Positions 12,801 through 25,060 are shown, counted from the first letter of the stretch. The stretch is DNA of 64,000 nt from Pratylenchus scribneri (GCA_030063045.1 JAQSEB010000039.1:791501-855500), one strand, 5' to 3'. Notes: generated from the sequence alone by a model not told the origin. Numbers and translations are program-made.

Positions 12801-12977
12801 TTGGTATTTTTAAATATTAAATTGAGAATAAAAATTGATTTAATTTGAATTAAAATTGCAACAAATTCAATTAAAAATATGTAAATATGTTCAATTAGTC
12901 AGTAATCCAAAACCAACCATTTGTGTGAATGACCAAATGGTGGCTGGTTGGATGGTACAGATGATATGGCTGCTCAC
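9823..12977 (-). other. Intron of kin-1 between alternative first exons
   Basis: AT-rich, no supported exon. An 84-codon plus-strand ORF at 9892-10146 has no start context and no recognisable content. Positions 12.0-12.8 kb are G/A-rich on the plus strand, which is the intron-like skew for a minus-strand gene. Confidence 0.45.
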
Positions 12978-13068
12978 CCTGCTGATTTCGTCGTCCACTT
13001 CCATGCTGTCCATGGCCACTGCCCCTTTCCATGGCGATGACAGCCGCATTCGCGTGATTATTGCCCAT
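12978..13068 (-). CDS. kin-1: PKA catalytic subunit, first exon of the myristoylatable isoform
   Basis: The exon begins at ATG 13068 and encodes 30 residues, MGNNHANAAVIAMERGSGHG and on to RRNQQ. The MGN start followed by small residues resembles the N-terminus of vertebrate PKA-C, whose Gly2 is myristoylated. The donor, CAGG|GTGAGC, leaves a single G. Joined to the 62-nt exon this gives GTC, so the protein reads ...RRNQQ-V-KEFLDKAK, matching the vertebrate V-KEFL junction exactly. An upstream in-frame ATG adds 12 residues, but the MGN start fits the family better. The intron to exon 2 would be about 9.5 kb and would include the other candidate first exons. Confidence 0.8.
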
Positions 13069-15408
13069 GGCGATTCGATTACTGTACTGATTATTGAATG
13101 GCAAACAATTTTATTTTAGGCAATAATTCGTGGATGAGGTAATTTTGAATAATCCTCGAGGTGTTGATGGATGAATTGAGCTGCAATTTTCCAGTCTTTT
13201 TTTTAAATTTTGGAAATTTATATTTTTCGTTGATTAAATAAAAATTCATAAAAATTCACATTTTAAATGCACAATAGAAATTCATTTGAGGAAAAATAAA
13301 GCCTTATTCCCTTAATCTCGATGAATTGAAACCGGTCAAATTCAGATTAAATGCTCTTTTCATAAATTCAATCGTTGATATTAATGTCTATTTAGTTTTA
13401 ATATTTTAATGTAAATTATTGATGTTTGAATTCATTTTGTAATTTAATTTAATTCCATTTTTGTCAATTTTATTACCAACAAATTGACGCCAAATTCCAA
13501 AACTCTCTTTCTTATTGTGAATTCTTTTGTTGATATTTACTTTTTAGGCGTTGTTCGATTCTCGCCAATAAAATGGTATTCTTTTAATTGATGATGTTGA
13601 AGGGATAATTATCATGGATTTTTCTGCTGCCTTGGTATTAATAAATTTTATATGATTCTGAAAAATAGCAATTTTACAACAAATAATGTGAGAGAAATAC
13701 AGGTATATTGAAATTATATTAATTTAAAAAAAAGGAATTAATTTATTTATTTCATTTGAAATCGATTTCACTAAAAATCCTTCCATAAATTATATAAATG
13801 ATTTTTAATTAATTTTGATTCAATTTCAATTTAAATAAGTTTCGCATTTATTTAAAAATAATACAGATGGTCGATGGTGAGTAAATTGAAAGGATGATGA
13901 AAAATTAACTTTTTTCAAATTTAATTTAATTCTCGATCAGCAAAATGGCTTCATCCAAATTTATGAATTGAATTTTAATTCACTCCATTTGCTGGAGAAT
14001 TTAAAAGGCGCTTTTTGAGAAGGTAAAGCAAAAAGTTTAGCAAAAAAGGATGGGAATGGGAGGAGGGCAATATGGCCAATGAAAAATTCAGCAAAATGGA
14101 GGGGGCGAATCGAAGGCGATGGTTGGTGCCTCATCGATTCGTGATTAAGCCATTCCCCTTCCCCCTTTCACATTCGATACGGGGCCCAGCACATTTGCTC
14201 TTTTTGTTGGTGGCCGAATTTTGAGCCGCTTTTCAGAACGCGTCGAGAAAGGGGAGAGGGGGAAGGTGTTCTTCCTCTCAATTGATGAGAAAGGAAGGGT
14301 ATTGGATCAATGCCGGCTGGCAGATGGCGGCTTAATGAGGGAAAAATGTGCGGAAAATGAAATTAGCAATTTAATATTAATTATGCTGATTGAAATGGAA
14401 TATTAATTTATTGTCAAAAGAATGAATATTCAACCATTTTGTTGAATCATTTTCCAACAAAGCATTGGGCCAATAAAGAAAGGAGCCCAAAACAATATTG
14501 TGAGAATGAAGCTAATAATAGAATGGGAATTATGCGTCATTTGTGATGCTAAAATTAGCTCAGGGGATTGATGGCATTTGCCCCGCCGAACGATGAACGT
14601 CACCCACCCCTCCCTTCTACACTCTTTCCATTGTTCCACTTTGCCCCAAAATAAAATAAGCTGCTTTAATAAATCAAATAAAAACGAAGACTTCATTTCC
14701 TCATCAGCAGAGGAGTTTAATCAATTGGGCTTTGGGACTCGAAAATGGATAAAAGGAAAATAAAAATCAAAAAAAATGAAAGAATTGATCAGAGAATAAT
14801 TTAATAGAATTTTATTTATTAAATTACAAACATCAAAAAGCATTGTTCAAGAATAAATTGTATAGAAAAGTGCCATTAAAAGTTTAGGGTGAGAATTTCC
14901 TCCATTCATTAAAAATGGAATGGAAAATGCCAATGGATTTTGGGGTATTAAGCAGAATTAAATTAATCACACGCTCTTTTGGGGGAGCCAAAACTTTTAA
15001 AATTTAATGGATCTCTGATGAAATGAGAATTGGGCCCCAAAGAAGTCTACCAATATCCAATTGTTGTTTGTTGGGTTTTATTCCTCTACAATTTATTCTC
15101 CCAAACACATTTTCCATTTGCCCTTTTCCCCAATACATTTGTCCCCATCCATTGCCCTCAATGCCCATTTGACGACGCAATTTCCGCCATCTTCATAAAA
15201 TAAAATAGTCTAGTTTTTGGAGTTGCCGACCAAAATTCCCTCGGGAACAGCTGTTTTTGGGGATAACAAGAAAGAAGGGCAGTAGATAGGAAGAAAAGAG
15301 GGGAATGGATTCGTATTTTTTTTTCAATGGCCAAATTTTTGGATAATTTTTGATCAACAAAAATTCATTGAATTTAATTAAAGTTTAAATTATTTCTTTA
15401 TTTGAATA
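13069..15408. other. Gap upstream of the MGNN exon
   Basis: No gene is supported. Positions 14.0-14.4 kb are G/A-rich and 14.57-15.25 kb are C/T-rich on the plus strand. The latter may belong to a promoter for the 13068 start. Small ORFs on both strands look like chance frames. Confidence 0.4.
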
Positions 15409-16696
15409 TTATAAAGAAATTAAATTTTTAAACCCACAAAAAATGTCACGGATGCGAATATTCAGCTCCGAATTGTGCAAACCCAAATCGCAAATTCCAG
15501 AACGGCGAATTCGTTGATTATTAGTGGGAAGAAAATCATCATCGTTGGATTGATTCAATTTCAAATTGTTGGAATTTTTAAATGAAGAAAACTGAAAAAT
15601 AAAATATTAAATAATTAAATTGAAAATAATTACCGAAAATGCTCCCAAATTTGAATATTTATTCAGCGAAGAATTGTGGAAAAATGCATTCAAATGAGAT
15701 GGCAAAGATTGAAGGCCAAACAATGCGGCATAATGCCGCCAAAATTGTTGCCATTGTGTGGCACTCAATGTGGTGGCCAATTGGCAAAGCCATTGGTCCC
15801 ATAATTGAGCATTGTCTTCAATCGAATATTAAATTAATAATTAATTAAAATGTAGTTAATAAATTACTCAAAGTGGCTGGAGGCAAAAGGCCGGAAATGG
15901 CCAATGCTTGTGGCGAAGTAAGCAATGCTTCACAAATTGCCTTTTCATCGATGGAATTGCATGCAAATTTATTCAATTGAAATTGATTCAATTTTTGATG
16001 ATTAATTGGCGTTGAGAAATTGGATGAATCCCCAACAGTGGCATTCTTAATGAATTAAATATTTTAAATATTTTATTTTGGCATAAATTTACCATAATTT
16101 TTGGTTCAAATTGATTGGGGAACATTGTTGATGATGAACAACAATTTTGTGATTGTCGAATTGGCAAATGATGCAAATTTTGGGCACTGAACGAAGAGAA
16201 AAGTGGATATGAAGGACCATCAATGCCAGGAATGATGGACAAATTGGAATGTTGATGAATGGCATTTGATGCCGAATTTGTTGTTGAAATTGGGGAAAAA
16301 TTATTTGGCATCGAAGAGAGCAAATTCATTTGCTCCTAAAAATATTATTTATTTAATATATTTAAATGGGGAATCCACCTGAATTTGGCCAATTAAAATT
16401 GCCATCAATTCATTCGATTCCGTGGTAATTTGATTTGATGGAAATGAAATGGGAAAAGAAGAATTGGATGAATTCGAACTGGAAGAAGCAATGACATTTG
16501 AATGATTTTCGGCATCATTGTTGGACGATTCTGCTGCGGATGAAGGAAATTCCTCATCGGATCGAGGACAATCCAACAGCAATAATTCCTTTTCGGCCGA
16601 TTCAATTTCCATTTCCATTTGTTGTTCCCCCTCATTATTGTTGTTTAGGAGTATTTGGCCACCGGGGAGGGCATTTCGACGTTTTTCTAGTGGCAT
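15409..16696 (-). CDS. Five-exon gene of unknown function (367 aa)
   Basis: Exons on the minus strand are 16696-16379, 16335-16093, 16045-15868, 15815-15634 and 15591-15409, all joined in consistent phase. The protein begins MPLEKRRNALPGGQ. It has a low-complexity acidic/Ser/Asn N-terminal third, a Ser-rich middle, then a more ordered C-terminal part with CEALLTSPQALAISGLLPP and a Trp-rich helix-like segment (LWDQWLCQLA, QWQQFWRHYAALFGL). There is no signal peptide or membrane segment. I do not recognise the family. It lies upstream of kin-1 on the same strand. Its last exon also has a phase-1 GT (TTTT|GTGGGT), so it could conceivably be another long kin-1 N-terminus, but the simple reading is a separate gene ending at 15409. 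Confidence 0.6.
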
Positions 16697-17249
16697 TTTT
16701 GGAAGGCTAAAAATACGGAAATAAACTTTTTTAGCTCGATCCAGAGACTGGCCAGTGGCCTAAATTTATCCGAGGCCTCCTTTTCAACAATTGGTGCTTG
16801 CCCTTCCTCCACCGATTTGTTTCCCTCAACTTCGCCCCAAAATATCCACTACTCATTTCTTCCTCTTCACTAGGTCAATAGGACCGAAAGGTGGTTGGTT
16901 GGTGGGTCAATGTGCTTTTTGTTGTTTGTTGTGGGGGTTGGTCCGTCGATTTTTGCGCATCGGTCGCCGCCAGTCCCGGTCAAAATTCTCCTCCCCTCCC
17001 CTTCCTCGATATTTTCTTGTCAATTTTGTTTGTCCAACTTCTTGCCCATTTCATGGGATCCAAAATGGATCGGTGCTAGCCTCGAAAAGCTTTGCAAAAT
17101 ATTCTGCGATTTGTGGTGCTGGGCAATGGACATTCATTCATTTATAAAATTTATATTTTAATAATTATAATACAATAAAAATGAAAAAATGAGATTATTT
17201 AATTCCCTCTTTATCTAAAATTAAAATATTTCTTTGTTGAATTTTCTTC
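16697..17249. other. Intergenic region upstream of the 15.4-16.7 kb gene
   Basis: About 16.79-17.09 kb is C/T-rich on the plus strand and higher in GC than its surroundings. It lies upstream of the ATG at 16696 and downstream of the receptor stop at 17250, so it probably holds the promoter of the former. ORFs here are low-complexity. Confidence 0.4.
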
Positions 17250-18382
17250 TCAACATTGTTGTTGTTGTTGTTGTTGTTGAAGATTGACCACTGGTGTTTG
17301 CGAACAACGTCGATCGATGAATTCATTTGTTGGGGTTATGTTTGCCGTTTGTTGTTTTACGCAATAAATAAATCGAAAATATTTTTGCAATTTTGTCATT
17401 TGATGAACAATTTGATGCCGAATTCTTTCACGGAATTCTTTACATAAAATGAAAAGCAGCAATTCGTCCAATGCCAGAAACAATGTTCCATTTGTGTAAT
17501 GCAAAACGATGAGCAAATCGGCTGAAATTGAAATCAAAATTTCAATTTTTCGAATTATGTCAATTTTACAATTAATTGGCTTTAAATTGTGGAGAGGATT
17601 ATCTCTCAATTTCCCATTTTTATCCCCATTGAATTATTGAATTAATTGCCTTGAATATTGTTCTGTTTAATTGCCAATGCATGATTTAGTGGCATTGGAA
17701 TGACACTAGCAAAGAAAACAGCACAACATGTGCCAATTTTATTAGAATTGCGCCATAGACAAAAATGGATCCGGCAATCACAATGGCCTGAACAATGTCG
17801 ACCATTGAAGGTTGATATGAATTATCGCTGGAGGGCGAATAAACAACTTGATGTGAGCCTAAGGCAATTCCAAAGATCCAAACAATTATGCAAATTATAA
17901 TTGTGCCTCTATAAAATATATAAAATTGAATATATTTTAATTTAACAAAATAAATTCACTTTCTACTCCAAATAATTGAATATTTTTCTGAAAAGAAAAT
18001 TGCATAAAATCGATTGATTGCCATGGCCAAAACGTGAATATAATTAATAAAATATAAATATGTGGAAAAGTAAAGCATTGGATATTTGAAACCCGGTGGT
18101 TTTGGCAAATGCATAAAATCGAAGGCAATTAGAATAAAAGTGTTGTAGAATTCCAAAATGTGAGTGGCCAATTCCTTACAAAAATAATTGAAAAATAATT
18201 GATTTTAATCATTATTAATTTACTTTGCTAAAAAGCAACAAAAGGGCAGTATGCCTTGAAGTTAATTTTGAGAATGCCTCAAACACAATTGTCATGAAAA
18301 AAAGTGTCAAAAATTGGAGTAGAGAAATCACAAAAATCACTAAAAAATTTGTGGTCGTATTTGGGGCTTCGCTGATTGCCAT
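17250..18382 (-). CDS. Seven-transmembrane chemoreceptor, Srx-like
   Basis: Exon 1 (18382-18224) encodes MAISEAPNTT and a hydrophobic helix ending in LLLLFSK. Exon 2 (18174-17960) carries two more helices and the motif VLAMAINRFYAIFF at the end of TM3, which is typical of nematode Srx receptors. Exon 3 (17908-17707) begins RKGTIIICIIVWIFGIALGS and includes another two helices. The last exon or exons hold a final helix followed by LCKEFRERIRHQ and a tail with eight glutamines, encoded by a CAA run seen as TTG repeats at about 17256-17279. The junction before the last exon is uncertain because no clean acceptor is visible; NFSAD or the segment starting near 17609 are options. Members are thought to act as chemosensory GPCRs in ciliated neurons. 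The exact subfamily is inferred. Confidence 0.65.
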
Positions 18383-20810
18383 TATGGTTTTTTTTTATTA
18401 ATCTAAAATTAGTGGAAGGAATATAATCATAAAAGTCAATATTGTAAATATAATAATTATTTTATTTCTTATAAATTTCTAACTTTATTATCTATATAAA
18501 TTTATGGCAAATTTCCGACTTTTGCCTCGAAAATAGATTAAATTTAAATTTATATCACATCAAATTGAATTTTTATTACATTTAAATATGAATTTGAATA
18601 GTTATTTGTCTGGCAATTGTTTTATCCAAATGAGAACTTTTTATGGGTATGTTTGAGGCTATCTTTTTTTTTGTACAAATCGATGAATATTCCAAGAATT
18701 CTTTTTATTGGCCAAGTTTTTTACCGATTCCGCGAGTCTATTACATACTTACTTTGTGCATAATTGTGCTTAACAACGGGGAGTTGGAAGCCAATGAAGT
18801 CTTTCATTAATCTCACAAGAATGGAATACACAATTATTATTGAATAATCTTTGAATAATCACATAAAATGAAATTGAATAATTTTAAAGTGGAGGTATCT
18901 TTAAAAGTAAAAAATAATCATAAAATTGGCATATTTAAAATGGAATATTTTGGTCATTTTTATGGAATAAAAATTTGACAAAATTGAATTTTATATTTTC
19001 ACATAATTTGATAAAAATTGAAGAAAATTTTTATAATTTTTTATTTTATACTAATTATTAGGTAGAGAATTTTTTATGAATTTAAAAAATTGGAAAAGCT
19101 CCACTGATTGAAGCAGAAGATAATAAATTGAAAAATAATTCATTTATTTCTAATTTTCTGATTATTTTAATCGATTTTTATGATTTAAGTCCAGAAATCG
19201 TGCCTCCAATAAATTGATTTTTGTCCAATCAGCAGGTGAATTTGGCCAAATTCCCAATTTCTTTCTAAAATTGTATTATATCTAAAAAATATTAGAATTG
19301 TTAACAAAAATTTGCCCTTTTTCCTTTTACTCCTCTTTAACCTTTTAATTATTTAATTGGCATTAATTATTCCATCAGTTTCGGTTTCAATTAAAAATGA
19401 AAATTAAAAAAATTCCAAAAACACAGTTTCAGACTTTCAATAACACCCTATACGTATTCGGCAAATCAACAGAAAAAAACGAATTACTGTTTTTTCCCTT
19501 TGTCAATGCCAGCAATGCCTATGAGTCTTTAGACTGTACCCTCACTTTTTTGTTAACCTATCAATCAAATATTGCCCCAATCCAATTTCACATCAGCCCC
19601 TTTTCCCTCCTACAGTGTCTTTTCTCTTTTTGCCCTTCACTTTATTATTCCAATTTTTCTGAAAATTGATAAATGATAATGTAATATAAATAATAATCAA
19701 AAATTCTCTTTAATCCATATCCCATAATTTGGAGTACCGGATACGGGGACTTTGGCACCGGACGAAGTCCCGGGGCGAGAGTCTAGGCCCAACTCTAGCC
19801 ATAAACCAATTAGTCCTAGATTAGGACTAATATTCTTATTTTGAAATGATTTTTTATTTAGATTTGAAAATGCAATTAAAAATTATTATTATTTGTCTGA
19901 CAATCAATATTATTAAATTGAAATTCCGGATGTGATTGCGGCTGCGAAAGCATTCAAGGTGAATATTTTATTATTTTGGAAGCAATTTATCCAAATTCGA
20001 ATTAAACATTTGTGGATGGTTTTCACGCCACAAACTCAAACTTCCGTAAAATTTATTTTAAATAATTATATTGTAAAATCCATTTTTAGTTTGATGCAAT
20101 TTCTCAGAATCCAAATTTGCAACCATTCCAATTCAATTATTCAACCAACATTATGAAGTGATTTTGGCAATTCATTTAAAATGAATATAGAATTGCTGCA
20201 AGGAATATCATATTATTAAAATATATTTTTTTCTTTTGATTTTTAGTCTTTCAATTTTTTCAAATAGCTCCAACATTTTCATTTATTCAAATTCAAATTA
20301 ATTTTTAATTTAAATTGTGATTCTTTTGGTTCTTTTCTGCAATTCAATTGAATGCGCATATTTTTGGAGGCACCGTAGTTTAGTTGAGATTTAATTTCAG
20401 CTGCCATTTTTAGCCAAAATTTGGAGCAGCTGAATTTGATTGGTGGATTAAGATTAAAGAAATGGCCCAAAAGGTGGATTTTAATAATATAACATTTTGG
20501 TTAATCCATCGAATGAGTGGAATATTTAAACAAATAAATGAACAAACTTACAATCTTTTTACTTTAATATTTTTGAGAAGGACAATTCACTTCCTTGTCC
20601 AATTCATTTTTTGCTCAAAATGCAGCAAAATAATTTTCCTTTTTTTTATTTCTCCAAAATTGACATTTGTCTATGAAAATTAATTTTTTTTTTTTTACCA
20701 TTCCATTTAAAAATGTCATCTATTTTAATTAAATTTAAGCCATTTTTAAATTTGATTTTCCATTTATCCCAAATATTGTTTAAATCCTAATTTATTCAAA
20801 AATTTTGTCA
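18383..20810. other. Intergenic region between divergent chemoreceptors
   Basis: Very AT-rich with no supported gene. A short GC-richer island with hairpins sits at 19735-19832 (separate entry). A weak ORF at 19397-19669 and fragments near 19.9-20.2 kb have no recognisable content. The two receptor genes flanking it point away from each other, so both promoters should be here. Confidence 0.45.
19735..19832. repeat. GC-richer hairpin island with a palindrome
   Basis: Within AT-rich DNA this block contains GGGACTT...AAGTCCC as a stem around GGCACCGGACG, and ends in ATTAGTCCTA-GAT-TAGGACTAAT (19809-19831), a 10-bp perfect inverted repeat with a 3-nt loop. It could be the end of a small mobile element or a structured RNA; nothing decides between them. 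Confidence 0.4.
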
Positions 20811-22402
20811 ATGGACATTGCATTTGCCATAACCCGTTCCACATTGGCTTTGATTGGAATTTTGTTCAATTCCAGTGTAATTTATATAACAATTAAGGCA
20901 AAATGGCTGCACACTCCCTGCAATATTCTTTTGGTTTTTTACTCCATTTAAAAATGTTTATCCCAATTAAAGGCCTTTTATGAATTTTGTCTCCTTTCAT
21001 TTGATATCAACAAATTATTTGAATTAAAACGACTTTTCGATTGGAAATATTCAATGATTCAATGTTTTTATATTTCCTCCATTTTTCTTGCACTTTTCTC
21101 TATTTCATTCGTTTTAATGGCCGCAATCGCCATTGACCGGTTCATCAGTGTTTTTTGGCCATTACGGTCATTTTAAATTATTTATTTTTAATTCTTTCCG
21201 AAATAAAAATCAAAAATTATTTTTTAGATATCAACATTTGAATAGGAAAATTTATTTTTTCCTCGTTGCTTTGGCAACATTCAGTCCTGCCATCATTCTT
21301 CTTTGCTTTGCTTATCAAGAAGCGGCCGATGCACCAATCACGTTGTAATTAAAATACATTTTAAAATTATTGAATTTACCCAAAATTTTTGTGTCAAAAA
21401 TCAACTTTTTACCAGAGGCCAGATTCGAATTCTATTGTAAAATTAAAATCCTATAATGCCAAATAAGCCTTACTATTTCCGTATGGCAAATTATATGGCC
21501 ATATTGATAGCAATTATTTCATATGAAAAGTTTCGGGTTAATTCATTGATTTAATCGAAAATTAATTTTTTAATAATTCAAATAAATATTTATTCAGTAA
21601 ATTAACAAATTGTGGGATCACTTCGACTCTGCAAAAAAATGCAAAATATTTAATGGGATTGGCAATTTCCTGTGAATTATTGAGCATCATAATTTATGCC
21701 ATTCTTTGGATTACAATGCGCTTTTTGATCAGCGAAAATGGTTCAATCAAAAATATTAAAATTATAAATTTATTTTCCCACTCAGTTTTGCCAACAAAAA
21801 GAATATTTGTTTCTTTGTTATGCATTTTGCTCGTTTCTCTATTTGGATTTACGCCGAATACGAGTTACTATTTGACTGCACATTTTCTTCAAATTTCAAA
21901 ATTTTGGGAATCAAATAATATTATTGAAGTAACCGTAATTCTCGCATTGATTTCCTGTTCTGCAAATACCATTATTCTGTTTAAATTTAGGTAATCATTG
22001 GGTAAATTAAAAATTTCAATTATTTGAATATTTTTCGTAATATTTTTATGTCTTTTTTCCGTTTTATTCAAATTTTTATTTTGTTAATATTTATTTTTCA
22101 GTGGCGAATATCGACGCGCATTCCTCCGTTTTATTCCAATTTTACGATATATTATCAAAGACAACGAATTTTCTCCACCAAAATTGAATATTATAAATGG
22201 AATATTGCCGGCACGTGCCATTCCCGGTGCCATCGGTGGTGGCACCCCTTCACCGTCACCGGGTCCAAGAACTACACAAATTCCAATTGAGAATGCTCAA
22301 AGGGATTATTTCCAAAAGCGTTTTAGCCATCCTCAATACACTTCTGTTGCCGACCGCGCAGTTGGCTACGATGCCAGAAGAAGCACCGTCTTCAAAATAT
22401 AA
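20811..22402 (+). CDS. Seven-transmembrane chemoreceptor, Srsx family
   Basis: Five exons join in phase: 20811-20933, 20973-21166, 21228-21344, 21598-21990 and 22102-22402, giving 375 residues. The start MDIAFAITRSTLALIGILFN leads into TM1, followed by KAKWLHTPCNILL, as in Srsx and rhodopsin-like nematode receptors. TM3 ends AAIAIDRFISVFWPLRY (a DRF in place of DRY). An extracellular loop carries NCGITSTL. TM5-TM7 follow, with a short tail starting SGEYRRAFLRFIP and a Pro/Gly-rich segment that ends RRSTVFKI. The role is likely chemosensory or peptide GPCR signalling. Intron 3 (253 nt) is longer than the others and could hide a small exon. Start chosen as the first ATG before TM1. Confidence 0.75.
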
Positions 22403-23105
22403 AAAATTAACATCATTTTTTATTGCATCAATTTTTATAAATTATGACAATAGAGTAAAGAATTAATGCTGTAAATAAAATATATATTATAAATATATTA
22501 ATATTATTTAATTATTTAATAGTTTGAATTTTTATAATATTTTAAAAATATTAAATAAAAAAATAGAAAATGTAAAAATATTCAAAAATAATGGAGTGAT
22601 CATCATCATTCATAATATTAGCTAATCAAATACAATTTAGGTATATTCAAATATTATACTTACAATACCCAATTTAAATCGATAGTCTGAACATCTAGCT
22701 TTAAAACTTTTTTATTTTTTTAGCAAAAATTAATAATATAAGAATTAAGAATCTCCTTCTTCAATAAATGTTTGATCGCAATTTTTTTTTAATATTATAA
22801 GAATAAAACTTATTTTATCTGAATTTTTGATTTCTAACTTGTGAGATAGATGTTCTTATTTTTAAATAAAAACACATCAAAAATCAATTTACCATTTCAA
22901 AATGAAATTACGCAATTATGGAAAATGGAAATTTTATTGAAATCCAATATTTGGCCAGCTTTGTCCCAAAACTGGACTCATCCAACCAGCACAAAATGAA
23001 TGGCATCAAAATTGGCTTGTGATATTTGTTTCGTACCTTTTTTTAATAAAATGAGCGAAGGATAAAATCCAAATTTTCAATAATATATTTTGATAATTTA
23101 GAAGG
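22403..23105. other. AT-rich intergenic spacer
   Basis: Extremely AT-rich, with no ORF or repeat I can support. It should contain the 3' end signal of the Srsx gene and the promoter of the following secreted-protein gene. Confidence 0.5.
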
Positions 23106-23824
23106 ATGATTTCTCCACACTTTTGTTTCCTAATTTTCATTATTTCCATTAATTTTTGCAATGGATTTGGCAACTTTTTTGGTGCTGGAGGTGGAAATGG
23201 ACCATCTCCCAATACGGGATTCGGTGGTAGCAGTGCTGCCGGATTAGGTGGAAGCAATGGAGGATTCGGAGGCGGTGGAGGAAGCGGCGGTGATCCGGCA
23301 TCGGCATTTGCCTCAATGCTGAATCCATTTTCAATGTTTGGTGGAATGGGTGGATTTGGAGGGAACAGTGGTGGTGGCGGATTTGGAGGAAATGGCGGTG
23401 CCGGTGGACTCTTTGAAATGATGAAGATGTTTTTCAAAATGATGATGGGAGGCGGGGGAATGGGCGGCGCATTTGGTGGCATCGGAAATGGCATTAGCAG
23501 TTTATTTGGAGGTCAACCGACAGCAAATAATGGAGGAAGTTTTGGATATAATGGATACAGTGGTGGGGGAATAAATAATAATCCATATCAACAACAACAA
23601 CAACAGCCTGGAACTGGATTTGGGGTTTGTGGGAGAAAATTTAATAATTAGTTCAATTTTAAATATTATTCAAGTCGCAATACGGTATGGCGGCCCCATC
23701 TCAACAGTATGGTGGAGGCGGATATGGGGCTGCTGCCCCAGGCAATTATGGTCCACCACAACAAAATGGAATTGGAAATGGTTACGGTGTCGGTGGATAT
23801 GGAGGAGCTCCTCAACAAGGCTAA
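23106..23824 (+). CDS. Secreted glycine-rich protein
   Basis: Exon 1 (23106-23624) starts MISPHFCFLIFIISINFCNG, a clear signal peptide, followed by GFGNFFGAGGGNG and long Gly-rich runs with GGFGG and Ser, plus two Met/Phe-rich segments (ASMLNPFSMFGGM, MMKMFFKMMMG). A short intron joins to exon 2 (23675-23824), which encodes SQYGMAAPSQQYGGGGYG and ends GYGGAPQQG. Total about 222 residues. Gly-rich secreted proteins in nematodes serve in cuticle, in antimicrobial defence or as gland secretions; the sequence alone does not say which. It is the first of three small secreted genes in the same orientation. A GP-rich antisense ORF is a shadow. Confidence 0.75.
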
Positions 23825-24250
23825 AAAAGAAGGCATTCAAAATATTTTAATGCAATTAAAATGGAAAAATATGAAAATTTTGATTTTTGATTATTTTCGA
23901 CTTGGTTTTTTATTATATTTCATATAAAGTATTTTATTCCTAATTGAATGTTTCAATGATCACAAATTCGGCGAATGGAATTCCGGTGTGTAAATTTAAT
24001 ATTTTGTCAAAGTACACGGAAATTGAATAAATTTAATATTATAATTCATTTTTAATTCGCCAAATTCTCATAAAATGAATTCATTTCTTTAGTAGGTCAA
24101 TTTGACAATTTTCCTTTGATTCAATATCACAGATCATTCTTCGCTCAATTAAAAATTACTTCCTGCCATTGATTGAAGGGTTTTATTGCTATAAAAATGG
24201 AAATGTACCATCCATAAATTTTAACATTTATTTAAAAAATATTATTAAAA

Positions 24251-24752
24251 ATGTTTTATCCAAAATCCTTTCCCATCTTCTTAATTTTAGTACAAATTTT
24301 ATTCATCTTAAAATGTAATGGAAAACTTCATAGTGATGATGATGAAAAAGGTGCACAATTTAATGTTATTTTATTTAATTAATAAAAAAATTATCCAGTC
24401 GGTGCAATTCGAGCGAGGCGTCAATATTATTATGGCTATGGCTACAATAATAATAATTATGGTTACGGTTATTATTATCCGAACAGCTATTATGGATACG
24501 GATATGGAGGATATGGAGGATACGGATATAATTCAAGTTTTAAAATAATTTAATTACAAATATAAAATTTAAATATTTTTTCAGATAGTCAATCAAGTGC
24601 CCCGGATCCTAGGTAAAAATTTAAAAAGAATAAATAATTTTAAATATTAATTTATATTTTATAGTTCATTGGATATGGGACCAACGAATGCTGGCCAAAC
24701 TGATACCGGAACAGTGATTGGATTTTCGACTGGAGGAAGTTATGGAAAATGA
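24251..24752 (+). CDS. Small secreted Gly/Tyr-rich peptide precursor
   Basis: Four small exons (24251-24350, 24399-24536, 24585-24612, 24665-24752) join in phase to about 117 residues. The start MFYPKSFPIFLILVQILFIL is a signal peptide. A short acidic segment (HSDDDEK) precedes IRARRQ, a possible dibasic processing site, and then YYYGYGYNNNN and GYGYGGYGGYGYN repeats. The C-terminus (DPSSLDMGPTNAG, GFSTGGSYGK) is Gly/Ser/Thr-rich. The layout resembles nematode YG/GY-rich peptide precursors such as those induced in the epidermis by infection, but I cannot claim orthology. It lies 430 bp downstream of the gene at 23106. Confidence 0.7.
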
Positions 24753-24929
24753 TGAAATAATTTAATGAGAATATTAAAAATGCCAAATTTTATATACTGA
24801 ATTTGTGATTATTTTAATGAGATTAAAATGAAATTGAATTCACAATTCACAGCATTATTATTTTAATTTGTTATTTTATTTAACCATAGATTGAATGATT
24901 AGTATAAAGAAATACGTTTAATGCTTAAT

Positions 24930-25060
24930 TAAAACCCCTGGGGAATTATTTTTCAACCCATCCAAAATTAGGAAATTTTAGAAACTCTTTAATTTGTTGA
25001 CATTTGTGAATAAATTAAGCCAATTTTATAGAGCTGAAACTAATAAATGTACACTAATTA
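24930..25060. mobile_element. MITE fragment related to copy B
   Basis: The segment AAAACCCCTGGGGAATTATT followed by TTTCAACCC is close to the left part of the element at 2547-2788, and a TTATAGAGCT block follows as in other copies. The right end is not recognisable, so this is a decayed or truncated copy. Confidence 0.45.

Noticed and set aside
23006..23494. Pro-rich antisense ORF
   Set aside because: It is the reverse reading of the Gly-rich secreted protein, which has a signal peptide and a matching second exon.
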